Positions 43,771-51,889 of a stretch of 64,000 nt of DNA are shown one piece after another (the first letter of the stretch is position 1; every line of letters begins with the position of its first letter). A program made the translations under genes and the position numbers. The DNA comes from Janthinobacterium rivuli. GTDB lineage: Bacteria; Pseudomonadota; Gammaproteobacteria; Burkholderiales; Burkholderiaceae_D. Under the pieces are notes generated by a model. It was not told where the DNA came from and made no database searches. It saw only the letters and a program-made list of their open reading frames with translations. Location: contig NZ_WFLJ01000011.1 of NCBI RefSeq assembly GCF_009208735.1, positions 62,001 through 126,000 of the forward strand, given 5' to 3'.

Positions 43771-45011
43771 GTGTCTGCTGAATCCTTGTGGGCCGTGCGC
43801 TTGGCGTGGCCGCTGCGTTGCGCCCGGTAAATGCCGGTGTGGCCGGAAAACAGATAGGCCACGACGCAGGCGATGGCCGCGTACACGCCGATCTCGGCGC
43901 CGAACAGTTCCATGGCCATCAGGGTCGAGGCGATGGGGGTGTTGGCGGCGCCCGCGAAGACGGCAACAAAACCGATGGCGGCCAGCAGGGGGGCGGGCTG
44001 GTGCAGCAGCGCACCGAGCGCATTGCCCAGGGTCGCGCCGATGAAGAACAGGGGCGTCACTTCGCCGCCCTTGAAGCCCGTGCCCAGCGAGACGATGGTG
44101 AACGCCATCTTGGCGAGGAAATCGTATGCTGGCAGCGGTCCCTGCAGGGCGTCGACGATGGTGGGAATGCCCAGGCCGATATACTTGTCCGTGCCCAGCA
44201 GCCACACGGCCAGCGCGACGACGAGACCGCCGGCCAGCGGGCGCAGCGGGGCGTAGGCGATCTTGCGTTTCATCCAGCCGCTCAAGCCGTGCGTGGCTTG
44301 CGCAAACAGTTTGCCGGTTACGCCGAACAGCACGCCCGCGATGACCATGGCGCACAAGGTCCAGGTTGAAAGGGCGGGAATGCCGGGTACGGCGTAATGC
44401 GTGTGCTGGACGCCCCACAGCAGGCCGATCTGATCGGCGATGACGGCAGCTAGCAGGCAGGGCAGCATGGCTTCGTAGCGCAGGCGGCCGATGGCCAGCA
44501 CTTCCAGGCCGAAGAGGGCGCCCGCCAGCGGCGTGCCGAAGACGGAGGCAAAGCCGGCGCTGATGCCGGCCATCAGGATGATGCGCCGGTCTTCATTGTT
44601 CAGGCGAAACATGCGCGTGAGCTGGTCGGCCAGCGCGCCGCCCATCTGCACGGCCGTGCCTTCGCGCCCGACCGAGGCGCCGAATACATGCGAGACGACG
44701 GTGCCGCCCAGCACCAGCGGCGCCATGCGCAGGGGGATGATTTTTTTCGGGTCGTGGATTTCATCGATGAGCAGGTTCGCGCCGCCTTCGACACTGCTGC
44801 CGTAGCGCAGATACAGCCAGCCGACGGCAAAGCCCGCCACGGGCAGCAGCCAGATCAGCCACGCGTGCGCCAGGCGCGTGCGCGTGGCCCAGTCCAGGGC
44901 GAACAGGAAGCCGGCCGAGGCCGACCCTGCCAGCGCGGCCACGATGGCCGCGAGCAGCAGCCATTTCAACAGATGCTTCAACAGATCGGTGAGGGCGCTG
45001 AGGCGGTGCAT
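43767..45011 (-). CDS. CLC-family anion channel/antiporter with GREGT motif
   Basis: The 414-residue inner-membrane protein has the CLC fold with many hydrophobic helices. The gating-Glu motif reads GREGTAVQMGG instead of the usual GREGP, the first selectivity loop is GSSVEGGANLL instead of GSGIP, and the later GTGFKGGEVTPLFFIGATLG is conserved. Departures of this kind are known from fluoride-exporting CLC-F proteins, but assignment needs phylogeny. ATG 45011 gives the first likely membrane helix 10 residues in; the frame runs to 45134 but would overlap the decarboxylase gene. It is coupled to the downstream methyltransferase. Confidence 0.85.
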   Translation of the reverse strand: MHRLSALTDLLKHLLKWLLLAAIVAALAGSASAGFLFALDWATRTRLAHAWLIWLLPVAGFAVGWLYLRYGSSVEGGANLLIDEIHDPKKIIPLRMAPLVLGGTVVSHVFGASVGREGTAVQMGGALADQLTRMFRLNNEDRRIILMAGISAGFASVFGTPLAGALFGLEVLAIGRLRYEAMLPCLLAAVIADQIGLLWGVQHTHYAVPGIPALSTWTLCAMVIAGVLFGVTGKLFAQATHGLSGWMKRKIAYAPLRPLAGGLVVALAVWLLGTDKYIGLGIPTIVDALQGPLPAYDFLAKMAFTIVSLGTGFKGGEVTPLFFIGATLGNALGALLHQPAPLLAAIGFVAVFAGAANTPIASTLMAMELFGAEIGVYAAIACVVAYLFSGHTGIYRAQRSGHAKRTAHKDSADT

Positions 45012-45045
45012 CGGGCATCGAGTCCAGGTTGATGGGTGGGAGTCC

Positions 45046-46635
45046 TTACAGGCCCAGTTCGGCCACCAGCGCCTGGCCGATGGCGCGCTGCTCGGCCAGG
45101 ATGGCGCGCAGGTGGTGGGGGCGCGTCTTGACATTCGTCATGACCACGCGCAGCACGTTGGTCGGGCCGGGGTAGCGCGTCGATTCGAGCACCGTGCGCG
45201 ACACAAAGCTGTGGCCCTGCGCCTTTTGCCGGTTTTGCAGCTTGGCGTTCAACGTGTTCAATTGCTTGTTCAATTCGGTCGCCGCATCCACCTGCCCGCT
45301 GGCCAGCAAGGCCTCCATGCGCTGGCGCAAGTGCGTGGGCACGTAGCGGTAAGTCAGAATGAAGGTGTCGGAGCGCGTGACGAGCTCAAAATCGTGCTGG
45401 TCGGCCAAGAGCTGCTGCAACTGGCCGGACAGGGTGGCCGCCTGCCGCAGCAGGGTCGTGTAGCCGGACACACCGAGCACCTTGAACGAGGTCCACAGTT
45501 TCAAGGCGTCGAAGCGGCGCGAGCCTTCCAGCGACGTCTGGCCCAGGTCGCCCGAGTTGTCACGCAAGATGTAGTTGGCGTTATGCTTCAGCAGGTTCAG
45601 GCTGGCGCTGTCCTTGAACAGCACCATGCTTTGCGCCATCGGCACCCACAGCAGTTTATGTCCGTCGATGACGACGGAGTCGGCCAAGGCAATCCCGTCG
45701 TACAGCGCGCGGTACTGTTCCGCGATCAAGAGCGCTCCGCCCCAGGCCGCATCCACATGGAACCAGATGGACTCCCGCGCGGCAATGGCCGCCATGGCGG
45801 CCAGCGGGTCGATGGCGCCCGTTTCCGTCGTGCCAGCGATGCCGATCATGGCGACGACCTTGATCTTGCGCAATTTCAAGTCGGCAATCGTCGCTTCCAG
45901 TGCGGCGACGTCGATGCGGTTGTCGCGGTCGACGGCCACCAGGTGCAAGGCATTTTCGCCGAGGCCCAGGGTCGCCAGCGCCTTTTTCACGGAATAATGG
46001 CTGCGGGCCGAGCCGATCACGGCCAGCCCCGCGTAGCCGGATTCCTGCATGGCGGCAAACAAACCGCGCTTGCGCGTGCCGGGCAGTTGCTGTTCCAGCG
46101 CCACGGCCAGCGCCGTCAGATTGCCCATGGTGCCGCCATTGACGACATTGCCCAGCGCGCCGCTGGTGGCGGCCATGGCCTGCGTGTAGACAGCGTCCGG
46201 CTGCTGATACACCTGGCGGTGCAGCCAGCCGAGGATCTGCTTTTCGATCAGGCTCGACACATACGCCGTTTCGATCTTGACCTGGTTCTGGTTCAGGGTG
46301 GCCGTAAACGCTTCGGCCAGCACGCTGATCCAGGGCAAGGCCTGCGTCATGTGGCCGATGTATTGTGGGTGGTTCAGCTGGGCCGTATTGGCCAGCACCG
46401 TGGTATCGAGCTCGTGCAGGAAATCCGCCACGGGCATGCCGTGCGCGGGCAGGCAGGTGTCGGACAGTTGCGTCAGCAGTTCCGCATACGGCGTGTGCGG
46501 ATAGGCCGTGTCGCGTTCGGCGGCCAGCCAGCCGCCCAGCATGCCCAGCGCCTGCCGCAGTGGCGCGGGCGAGCCTTGCAGCGCATCGATGGAAAAATGC
46601 TGCTGCAGCAGTTGTTCGATAGGGGTATCGGTCAT
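45046..46635 (-). CDS. PLP-dependent group II amino acid decarboxylase (PanP-like)
   Basis: The 529-residue protein is a fold-type I group II decarboxylase: HVDAAWGGALL (PLP-stacking and Asp), and the Schiff-base Lys near residue 327 in DGHKLLWVP. The N-terminal block NHPQYIGHMTQALPW...TATLNQNQVKIET resembles PanP, an aspartate decarboxylase making beta-alanine for pantothenate. Glutamate or aromatic decarboxylation is possible. ATG 46635 has GAGAG upstream; the longer frame is rejected. The CLC gene follows after 34 bp. Confidence 0.85.
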   Translation of the reverse strand: MTDTPIEQLLQQHFSIDALQGSPAPLRQALGMLGGWLAAERDTAYPHTPYAELLTQLSDTCLPAHGMPVADFLHELDTTVLANTAQLNHPQYIGHMTQALPWISVLAEAFTATLNQNQVKIETAYVSSLIEKQILGWLHRQVYQQPDAVYTQAMAATSGALGNVVNGGTMGNLTALAVALEQQLPGTRKRGLFAAMQESGYAGLAVIGSARSHYSVKKALATLGLGENALHLVAVDRDNRIDVAALEATIADLKLRKIKVVAMIGIAGTTETGAIDPLAAMAAIAARESIWFHVDAAWGGALLIAEQYRALYDGIALADSVVIDGHKLLWVPMAQSMVLFKDSASLNLLKHNANYILRDNSGDLGQTSLEGSRRFDALKLWTSFKVLGVSGYTTLLRQAATLSGQLQQLLADQHDFELVTRSDTFILTYRYVPTHLRQRMEALLASGQVDAATELNKQLNTLNAKLQNRQKAQGHSFVSRTVLESTRYPGPTNVLRVVMTNVKTRPHHLRAILAEQRAIGQALVAELGL

Positions 46636-46683
46636 GGCGCGGTGTCTCTCTACGGATTGCTGATGCCACGGTGACAAACGAAT

Positions 46684-46729
46684 TGCGCCCAGGCGAAAGC
46701 GGGATTTTACCCGACTCCGCCTGGGCGCA
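46684..46729 (-). terminator. 12-bp perfect stem downstream of trpS
   Basis: TGCGCCCAGGCG and CGCCTGGGCGCA form a perfect 12-bp stem around a 22-nt loop. It lies about 38 bp after the trpS stop on the minus strand, before the decarboxylase gene. No T-run follows, so termination or RNA protection are both possible. Confidence 0.5.
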
Positions 46730-46754
46730 TCAGTTTGCTATATCAGTTTGCTAT
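46729..46754. repeat. 13-bp tandem direct repeat between the trpS stop and the hairpin
   Basis: ATCAGTTTGCTAT occurs twice in tandem (46729-46741 and 46742-46754). It has no coding role and probably arose by slippage. Confidence 0.7.
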
Positions 46755-46766
46755 TACGGTCAGCTA

Positions 46767-47843
46767 TCAGAAGTAATTGAGGCCCAGCGCCGACTTGACT
46801 TCATCGGCCGTGCGCGCCGCCACTTCGCGTGCGCGGAACGTGCCTTCTTTCAACATCTGGATGACTTGTCCCTTGTCCTTGGCGAACTCTTCGCGGCAGG
46901 CGCGGATCGGCGCCAGCATTTCCTGCAAGACCAGGTCCAGGCGCTTCTTGACGATGCTGTCGCCCAGGCCGCCGCGCACGTAATGGGCTTTCATGTCGGC
47001 CAGCGCCGCTTTTTCCGGATCGAACGCATCGAGGTAGGTAAAGGCGATGTTGCCTTCCAGGTGGCCCGGGTCTTCCACGCGCAGGTGCAGCGGGTCGGTG
47101 TAGACTTTTTTCACGGCGGCCGTGATTTCGGCCGCGGTCGCGCCCAGGTTGATGGTATTGCCCAGCGACTTGCTCATCTTCGCCTTGCCGTCGATGCCGG
47201 GCAGGCGGCCGATGTCCGGCACCAGCGCCTTGCATTCCATCAGCACTTCGCGGTTGTACATGCGGTTGAAGCGGCGCACGATTTCATTCGTCTGCTCGAT
47301 CATCGGGATCTGGTCTTCGCCCACGGGCACCACGCCCGCCTTGAAGGCCGTGATGTCGGCCGCCTGGCTGGCAGGGTAGGTCAGGAAGCCGGCCGGGATG
47401 TCGCGTTCGAAGCCGCGCAGGCGGATTTCTTCCTTGACGGTGGGGTTGCGCTCGAGGCGCGCGACGGTGACGATGTTCAGGTAGTAAAAGGTCAGCTCGG
47501 CCAGTTCCGGGATTTGCGACTGGATGAAGACCGTGGTCTTGCTCGGGTCGATGCCGACGGCCAGGTAGTCGAGCGCCACTTCGACGACGTTGCGGTGCAC
47601 CTTGTCGATGTCATCCATATTGTCCGTCAACGCCTGCGCGTCGGCCAGCATGATGAATTGCTTGTAGCTGTTCTGGTAGCGCACGCGGTCGCGCAGGCTG
47701 CCCACGTAGTGGCCCAGGTGCAAGGGGCCGGTCGGGCGGTCGCCCGTCAGGATCACGGATTGCGAAGCGATGGCGGCAGCGGACAATGGCGCGGCCGGGG
47801 CGTTGTCGGTATCGGGGGTGTCGGGAGTGTTAGGCAAGCTCAT
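46767..47843 (-). CDS. trpS: Tryptophanyl-tRNA synthetase
   Basis: TrpRS charges tRNA-Trp. The 358-residue class I enzyme (ATG 47843) has the HIGH-like HLGH (42-45, in [10 protein letters not shown]) and KMSKS near residue 220 ([10 protein letters not shown]). AAAGGAAA precedes the ATG. The frame stays open to 47972 but that stretch has an RNA-structure-like character rather than a TrpRS N terminus. The N-terminal 25 residues are Pro/Asp/Ala-rich and probably disordered. Confidence 0.96.
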   Translation of the reverse strand: MSLPNTPDTPDTDNAPAAPLSAAAIASQSVILTGDRPTGPLHLGHYVGSLRDRVRYQNSYKQFIMLADAQALTDNMDDIDKVHRNVVEVALDYLAVGIDPSKTTVFIQSQIPELAELTFYYLNIVTVARLERNPTVKEEIRLRGFERDIPAGFLTYPASQAADITAFKAGVVPVGEDQIPMIEQTNEIVRRFNRMYNREVLMECKALVPDIGRLPGIDGKAKMSKSLGNTINLGATAAEITAAVKKVYTDPLHLRVEDPGHLEGNIAFTYLDAFDPEKAALADMKAHYVRGGLGDSIVKKRLDLVLQEMLAPIRACREEFAKDKGQVIQMLKEGTFRAREVAARTADEVKSALGLNYF

Positions 47844-48159
47844 CAAGTTTCCTTTTGAGCCGCCTGCATCGGGGATGATCCAGGCTGAGCCTGTTACGCC
47901 ACCGATCGAGGCGGCGTGGATCAAATTCACATCACTATGCAGTGGCCGCGCGAAAGTGAGCGGGACCACCAATTCAAGCAGGCGTGTTGTGACGGGATAA
48001 ATTTCATGGCGTTATGGTTGCAGTTCGTGCGCGTTCTGTCAAGTTGCACCCCGATTTATCTGCCGCGCCGCGTCAGGCGCTTGCCTACTGCAAAAATTGC
48101 TTTCCGGGTACTATTGCCGTTCGGCCACTTTTGCGTGGCATGAATCATTGGAGAACAGT
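47844..48159. promoter_or_regulatory. Divergent intergenic region between trpS and the CocE/NonD hydrolase
   Basis: 316 bp without a gene. It holds the possible trpS leader RNA, a TTGACA box for the trpS side (48037-48042), and the ribosome binding site GGAG of the hydrolase (48149-48152). No clear promoter for the hydrolase was seen. Confidence 0.6.
47859..47923 (-). ncRNA. Candidate structured 5' leader of trpS (possible attenuator)
   Basis: In the minus-strand RNA, TGATCCA (47923-47917, reading TTGATCCA) pairs with TGGATCA (47882-47876). They enclose two hairpins: CGCCGCC/GGTGGCG (47916-47910 with 47903-47897) and CAGGC/GCCTG (47893-47881). This makes a three-way junction. GCCGCCT of the first hairpin could instead pair with AGGCGGC (47865-47859), 10 nt before the ribosome binding site. 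Mutually exclusive pairings are typical of riboswitches or attenuators. A perfect -35-like TTGACA lies at 48037-48042 but no clear -10 was found at 17 bp. Confidence 0.35.
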
Positions 48160-50103
48160 ATGCGCGTGTCGTCCCCCGTCCGGCTCACCGGCCTGGCCCT
48201 TGTAGTGAGTTCCCTGTTTATTTCCCCCGCGATGGCGCAAACGCCGCCGATGACGCCCGATATCGGCGCCAAGCTGGTGATGCCCGATGTCAATGATTAC
48301 GTCAAGCGCGTGGTGATGATCCCCATGCGCGACGGCGTCAAGCTGTACACGGTGATCATCGTGCCGAAAGACGCCAAACGGGCGCCGATCATGCTCACGC
48401 GCACGCCGTACAACGCGGCCCGCCGCGCCCAGCGCGCGAGCAGCCCCAGCATGCTGACCACCTTGCCGCAAGGCGACGACACCCTGGTGGAGAATGGCTA
48501 TATCCGCGTGTTCCAGGACGTGCGCGGCAAGCATGGATCGGAAGGCGATTACGTCATGACGCGCCCCGTGCGCGGACCGTTGAACCATACCAAGGTCGAT
48601 AACGTCACGGACGCGTGGGACACCATCGACTGGCTGGTGAAGAACGTGCCGGAAAGCAATGGCAAGGTGGGCATGCTGGGTTCCTCGTACGAGGGCCATA
48701 CGGTGCTGATGGCCCTGGTCGACCCGCATCCGGCCCTGAAGGTGGCCATCCCCATGAGCGCCATGGTCGATGGCTGGCGCGGCGACGACTGGTTCCACAA
48801 CGGCGCCTTCCGCATGCCGAGCCTGTCTTACCTGGCGTGGCAGACCAGCGCGCGCGGCAGTAGCGAGGCGCCGGCGCTGGGCGTGTATGACGAATACGAT
48901 GCCTATCTGCGCATCGGCTCGGCCGGCGATTACGCGAAGAAGTTCGGCATCGACAAGCTGACCTACACGAAAAAGCTGTTCGAACACCCGGCCTACGACA
49001 GTTACTGGCAGGAGCAGGCGCTGGATAAAATCCTGGCGAAACGCCCCTTGATCGTGCCGACCATGCACGTGGTGGGGCAATGGGACCAGGAAGATATCTA
49101 TGGGCCGTACGCCAGCTACACGGCGATGGAGGGGCGTGACAAGCGCAACAACCTCAATTACCTGGCCATCGGCCCGTGGCGCCATAGCGGCGTCAACTAT
49201 GACGGTTCCAGCCTGGGTGCCTTGAAATTCGACGGCGACACGGCGCGCCAGTTCCGCGAAAAAGTCATGCAGCCATTCCTCAATCAATACCTGAAGGATG
49301 GCGCGCCGGAAGCGAACACGGCGCCCGTGGTGTCGTACCAGACCGGCACCAACCAGTGGCAGCGCCTGCAGCAGTGGCCGCTGGCCTGCGAGACGTGCGA
49401 GACGAAACTGACGCAGATCTACCTGCAGGACGGTTCCAGGCTGGGTTTTGCGGCGCCAGCGGGCGCTGCGGATGCGGCGGAAGGCGCCTTCGATGAATAC
49501 GTGGCCGATCCCGCCAAGCCCGTGCCTTTCGTGGCGCGTCCCGTGCGCCTCATGGACCCCGATGTGTGGAAGCCATGGCTGGTCAGCGACCAGCGCGGCT
49601 ATGCCGACCGCACGGACGTGCTCAGCTATGTTTCCGAACCGTTGAAAACGGCCGTGCGCATCGCCGGCGCGCCGATGGTCAACCTGTTTGCCTCCACCAG
49701 CGGCACGGATGCCGATTGGGTGGTGAAACTGATCGACGTGTATCCGGACGAGGTGCCGTCGCAGCCGGCCATGGGCGGCTACCAGCTGGGCGTGGCGATG
49801 GATATCTTCCGCGGCCGCTACCGCGACAGCTTCGAGCACCCGACGCCGATACCGGCGGGCAAGGTGGAACGCTACCGCTTCGCTTTGCCGAACGCGAATC
49901 ACGTCTTCCTGCCCGGCCACCGCATCGCCGTGCAAGTGCAGTCGAGCTGGTTCCCCCTGTACGACCGCAACCCGCAAAACTACGTGCCGAACATCTTCCT
50001 GGCCGACCCGGGCCATTATAGAAAGGCGACGCAGCGCGTGTACCACGCGGCAGGGGCGGCCAGCGCCATCGAGTTGCCGATTGCGCCGCTCGACGCGCGC
50101 TAA
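48160..50103 (+). CDS. Secreted CocE/NonD family hydrolase (X-Pro dipeptidyl-peptidase-like)
   Basis: The 647-residue protein (ATG 48160, GGAG upstream) has a signal peptide (residues 1-26, AMAQTPP) and an alpha/beta hydrolase domain with the nucleophile S176 in GSSYEG. The C-terminal jelly-roll domain (about 400-640) is that of the CocE/NonD and alpha-amino acid ester hydrolase group. Members cleave esters or acyl-amides, including beta-lactam and N-acyl amino acid substrates. It is exported to the periplasm. Its stop overlaps the stop of the convergent DMT gene. Confidence 0.88.
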   Translation: MRVSSPVRLTGLALVVSSLFISPAMAQTPPMTPDIGAKLVMPDVNDYVKRVVMIPMRDGVKLYTVIIVPKDAKRAPIMLTRTPYNAARRAQRASSPSMLTTLPQGDDTLVENGYIRVFQDVRGKHGSEGDYVMTRPVRGPLNHTKVDNVTDAWDTIDWLVKNVPESNGKVGMLGSSYEGHTVLMALVDPHPALKVAIPMSAMVDGWRGDDWFHNGAFRMPSLSYLAWQTSARGSSEAPALGVYDEYDAYLRIGSAGDYAKKFGIDKLTYTKKLFEHPAYDSYWQEQALDKILAKRPLIVPTMHVVGQWDQEDIYGPYASYTAMEGRDKRNNLNYLAIGPWRHSGVNYDGSSLGALKFDGDTARQFREKVMQPFLNQYLKDGAPEANTAPVVSYQTGTNQWQRLQQWPLACETCETKLTQIYLQDGSRLGFAAPAGAADAAEGAFDEYVADPAKPVPFVARPVRLMDPDVWKPWLVSDQRGYADRTDVLSYVSEPLKTAVRIAGAPMVNLFASTSGTDADWVVKLIDVYPDEVPSQPAMGGYQLGVAMDIFRGRYRDSFEHPTPIPAGKVERYRFALPNANHVFLPGHRIAVQVQSSWFPLYDRNPQNYVPNIFLADPGHYRKATQRVYHAAGAASAIELPIAPLDAR

Positions 50104-50957
50104 GCGATTCGCATCAGGATGGCGCCCGCCGCGATCAGGCCGATGGCCAGGTAGCGGCGGGGGCTGATTTTTTCGCGCAGGAACAGGGCCGCGATGGCGA
50201 TGGCGAATAAAATCGACGTTTCGCGCAGGGCCGCGATGGCGGCCACGGGCGCCTGCGTCATGGCCCACAGGGCCAGCCCGTACGAAGCGAGGGTGCCGAC
50301 ACCGCCGAAGGCGGCCAGCCGCCATTGCGTTTGCGCATAGGCAAGCAGGTCGGCGGGGCGGCGCAGCACCGTCCACAGCAATAGCCCCGCGCCGTTCAAG
50401 ACAAAAATCCACATGGTGTAGGCGGCCGGCGCGCCGGACAGGCGCACGCCGATGCCGTCGATCAAGGTATAGCTGGCGATGACGCAGGCGTTGACCAGCG
50501 CAAAGGCGGTGGCGCGTCCCGTGTTTTTCCGCACGGCGGCCGTGGCGGGCAGGCGCGCGGCGAAATACAGTGCGAAGATGCCCGCGCAGATGCAGGCGAC
50601 GGCGCCCATCTGCATGGAAGACAGCCGTTCGCCGATCAGCGGCCAGCTGGCCAGTGCCACGATGAGCGGCGCGCTGCCGCGCATCAGGGGGTAGGCATGG
50701 CTCATGTCGCCCGCCCTGTAGGCGGCCGCCAGCAGCGAGTAATAGGCCAGCTGTGCCACGGCCGAGGCAAGCAGGTAGGGCCAGCTGGCCGGTGCGGGAG
50801 CCTCGACAAAGGGCAGCACGGCCAGCGAGATCAGGGCCGCGCCCACGGAGACGAGTACGGTGCTGAGAAAGGTATCCTTGCCCGACTTGACGATGGCGTT
50901 CCAGCTGGCGTGCAGCAGGGCGGCAAACAGCACGACGGCGACGACCAGACCTGACAT
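50100..50957 (-). CDS. EamA/DMT family permease
   Basis: The 285-residue protein has ten hydrophobic segments arranged as two EamA repeats, with an RxSxPLxxALxxWxxxGE-like segment in repeat one and a REKISPRRYLAIGLIAAGAI end. DMT permeases move amino acids or small metabolites. It lies 10 bp after a periplasmic binding-protein-like gene on the same strand, so the two may be co-expressed. Confidence 0.85.
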   Translation of the reverse strand: MSGLVVAVVLFAALLHASWNAIVKSGKDTFLSTVLVSVGAALISLAVLPFVEAPAPASWPYLLASAVAQLAYYSLLAAAYRAGDMSHAYPLMRGSAPLIVALASWPLIGERLSSMQMGAVACICAGIFALYFAARLPATAAVRKNTGRATAFALVNACVIASYTLIDGIGVRLSGAPAAYTMWIFVLNGAGLLLWTVLRRPADLLAYAQTQWRLAAFGGVGTLASYGLALWAMTQAPVAAIAALRETSILFAIAIAALFLREKISPRRYLAIGLIAAGAILMRIA

Positions 50958-50967
50958 GCCTGGGTCC

Positions 50968-51789
50968 TTAGCGCGGACGGATGCTGAGCGAGAGCAATTC
51001 CTGGCGGTGATGGCGCTGGAAGGCGTCCATCACGGTGCCCGAGCGGCCCGCCTTGTCCAGCAGGTCGCGCAGGGTCGCCTGGTCTTCCGCCGTGAGCGAC
51101 TTGCGCGACAGGTAGACGCCGCTCATGCCCCACGGCAGCTCGGGCAGCGCTTCCAGGCGCAGGCGGTCGGCCAGGCCATACACGCGCGCATCGTTTTGCG
51201 CCACGCCGGCCAGGATGGTGGGCGCCATGATGGTGGCATCGATGAAGCCGCTTTGCATCAGGCGCGCCACGGACAGCGCGTCGACTTCGTAGAACAGGCG
51301 TCCCTGGCTGCTCAGCTCCTTCGCCAGCGCCTGGTACGGTGCGCCATAGTCGTAGCCGCGCACGAGCGCCACGCGCAATTCGCGCCGCTCGATCAATTCC
51401 TGCATGGTGTTGATGGGCGCGCGCGCGCCCTGCAGCGAAATCAGCAGCGGACGGCTGCCCAGCATGGGGATGAACAGGCCGTGCTGGTCGCGCCGCAAGG
51501 TGCTGCTGGCCGGGATCAGCAAGTCGGCCTTGCCCGCCTCGAACATCGCTTCCAGGCGCGCGCGGGGCACGGCCGTGAAGATGAAATTGCAGCCGAGCTT
51601 GGCGCCCATGCTGCGCAGCAAGTCGGGATAGATGCCGCTGATGGTGGCGCCAGTGACCACCACGCTGGCGCCGATGGCCGAGACGGGTACCTGGATGTCG
51701 CGCGAGCATTGTGCGCCCGCCAGCGACGGCAGCGCCAGCGCCAGCATGGCCACGGTTCGGCGCCAGGCGCTGGAATAAAAGTCAGTCAT
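50968..51789 (-). CDS. Periplasmic substrate-binding protein, amino acid ABC type
   Basis: The 273-residue protein has a signal peptide (about 1-26, SLAGAQ) and a type 2 periplasmic binding fold, with the GIYPDLLRSMGAKLGCNFIF lobe typical of the SBP_bac_3 family. No ABC permease or ATPase genes are adjacent, so it may be a stand-alone sensor or scavenger. ATG 51789 is preceded by AAGGATGGG; an ATG 6 bp earlier is too close to that site. Confidence 0.82.
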   Translation of the reverse strand: MTDFYSSAWRRTVAMLALALPSLAGAQCSRDIQVPVSAIGASVVVTGATISGIYPDLLRSMGAKLGCNFIFTAVPRARLEAMFEAGKADLLIPASSTLRRDQHGLFIPMLGSRPLLISLQGARAPINTMQELIERRELRVALVRGYDYGAPYQALAKELSSQGRLFYEVDALSVARLMQSGFIDATIMAPTILAGVAQNDARVYGLADRLRLEALPELPWGMSGVYLSRKSLTAEDQATLRDLLDKAGRSGTVMDAFQRHHRQELLSLSIRPR

Positions 51790-51889
51790 ACCCATCCTTG
51801 CTCACCATCGTATCGCGGGCGTTGGCAACGTCCGCTTGATTATCCCATTCTCGCCTATTTATTTCTCAAATGCAATATTATCCTGCCGA

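Noticed and set aside
47844..47972. N-terminal extension of TrpS
   Set aside because: It adds about 43 residues unlike TrpRS; the ATG at 47843 has a strong ribosome binding site and normal length.
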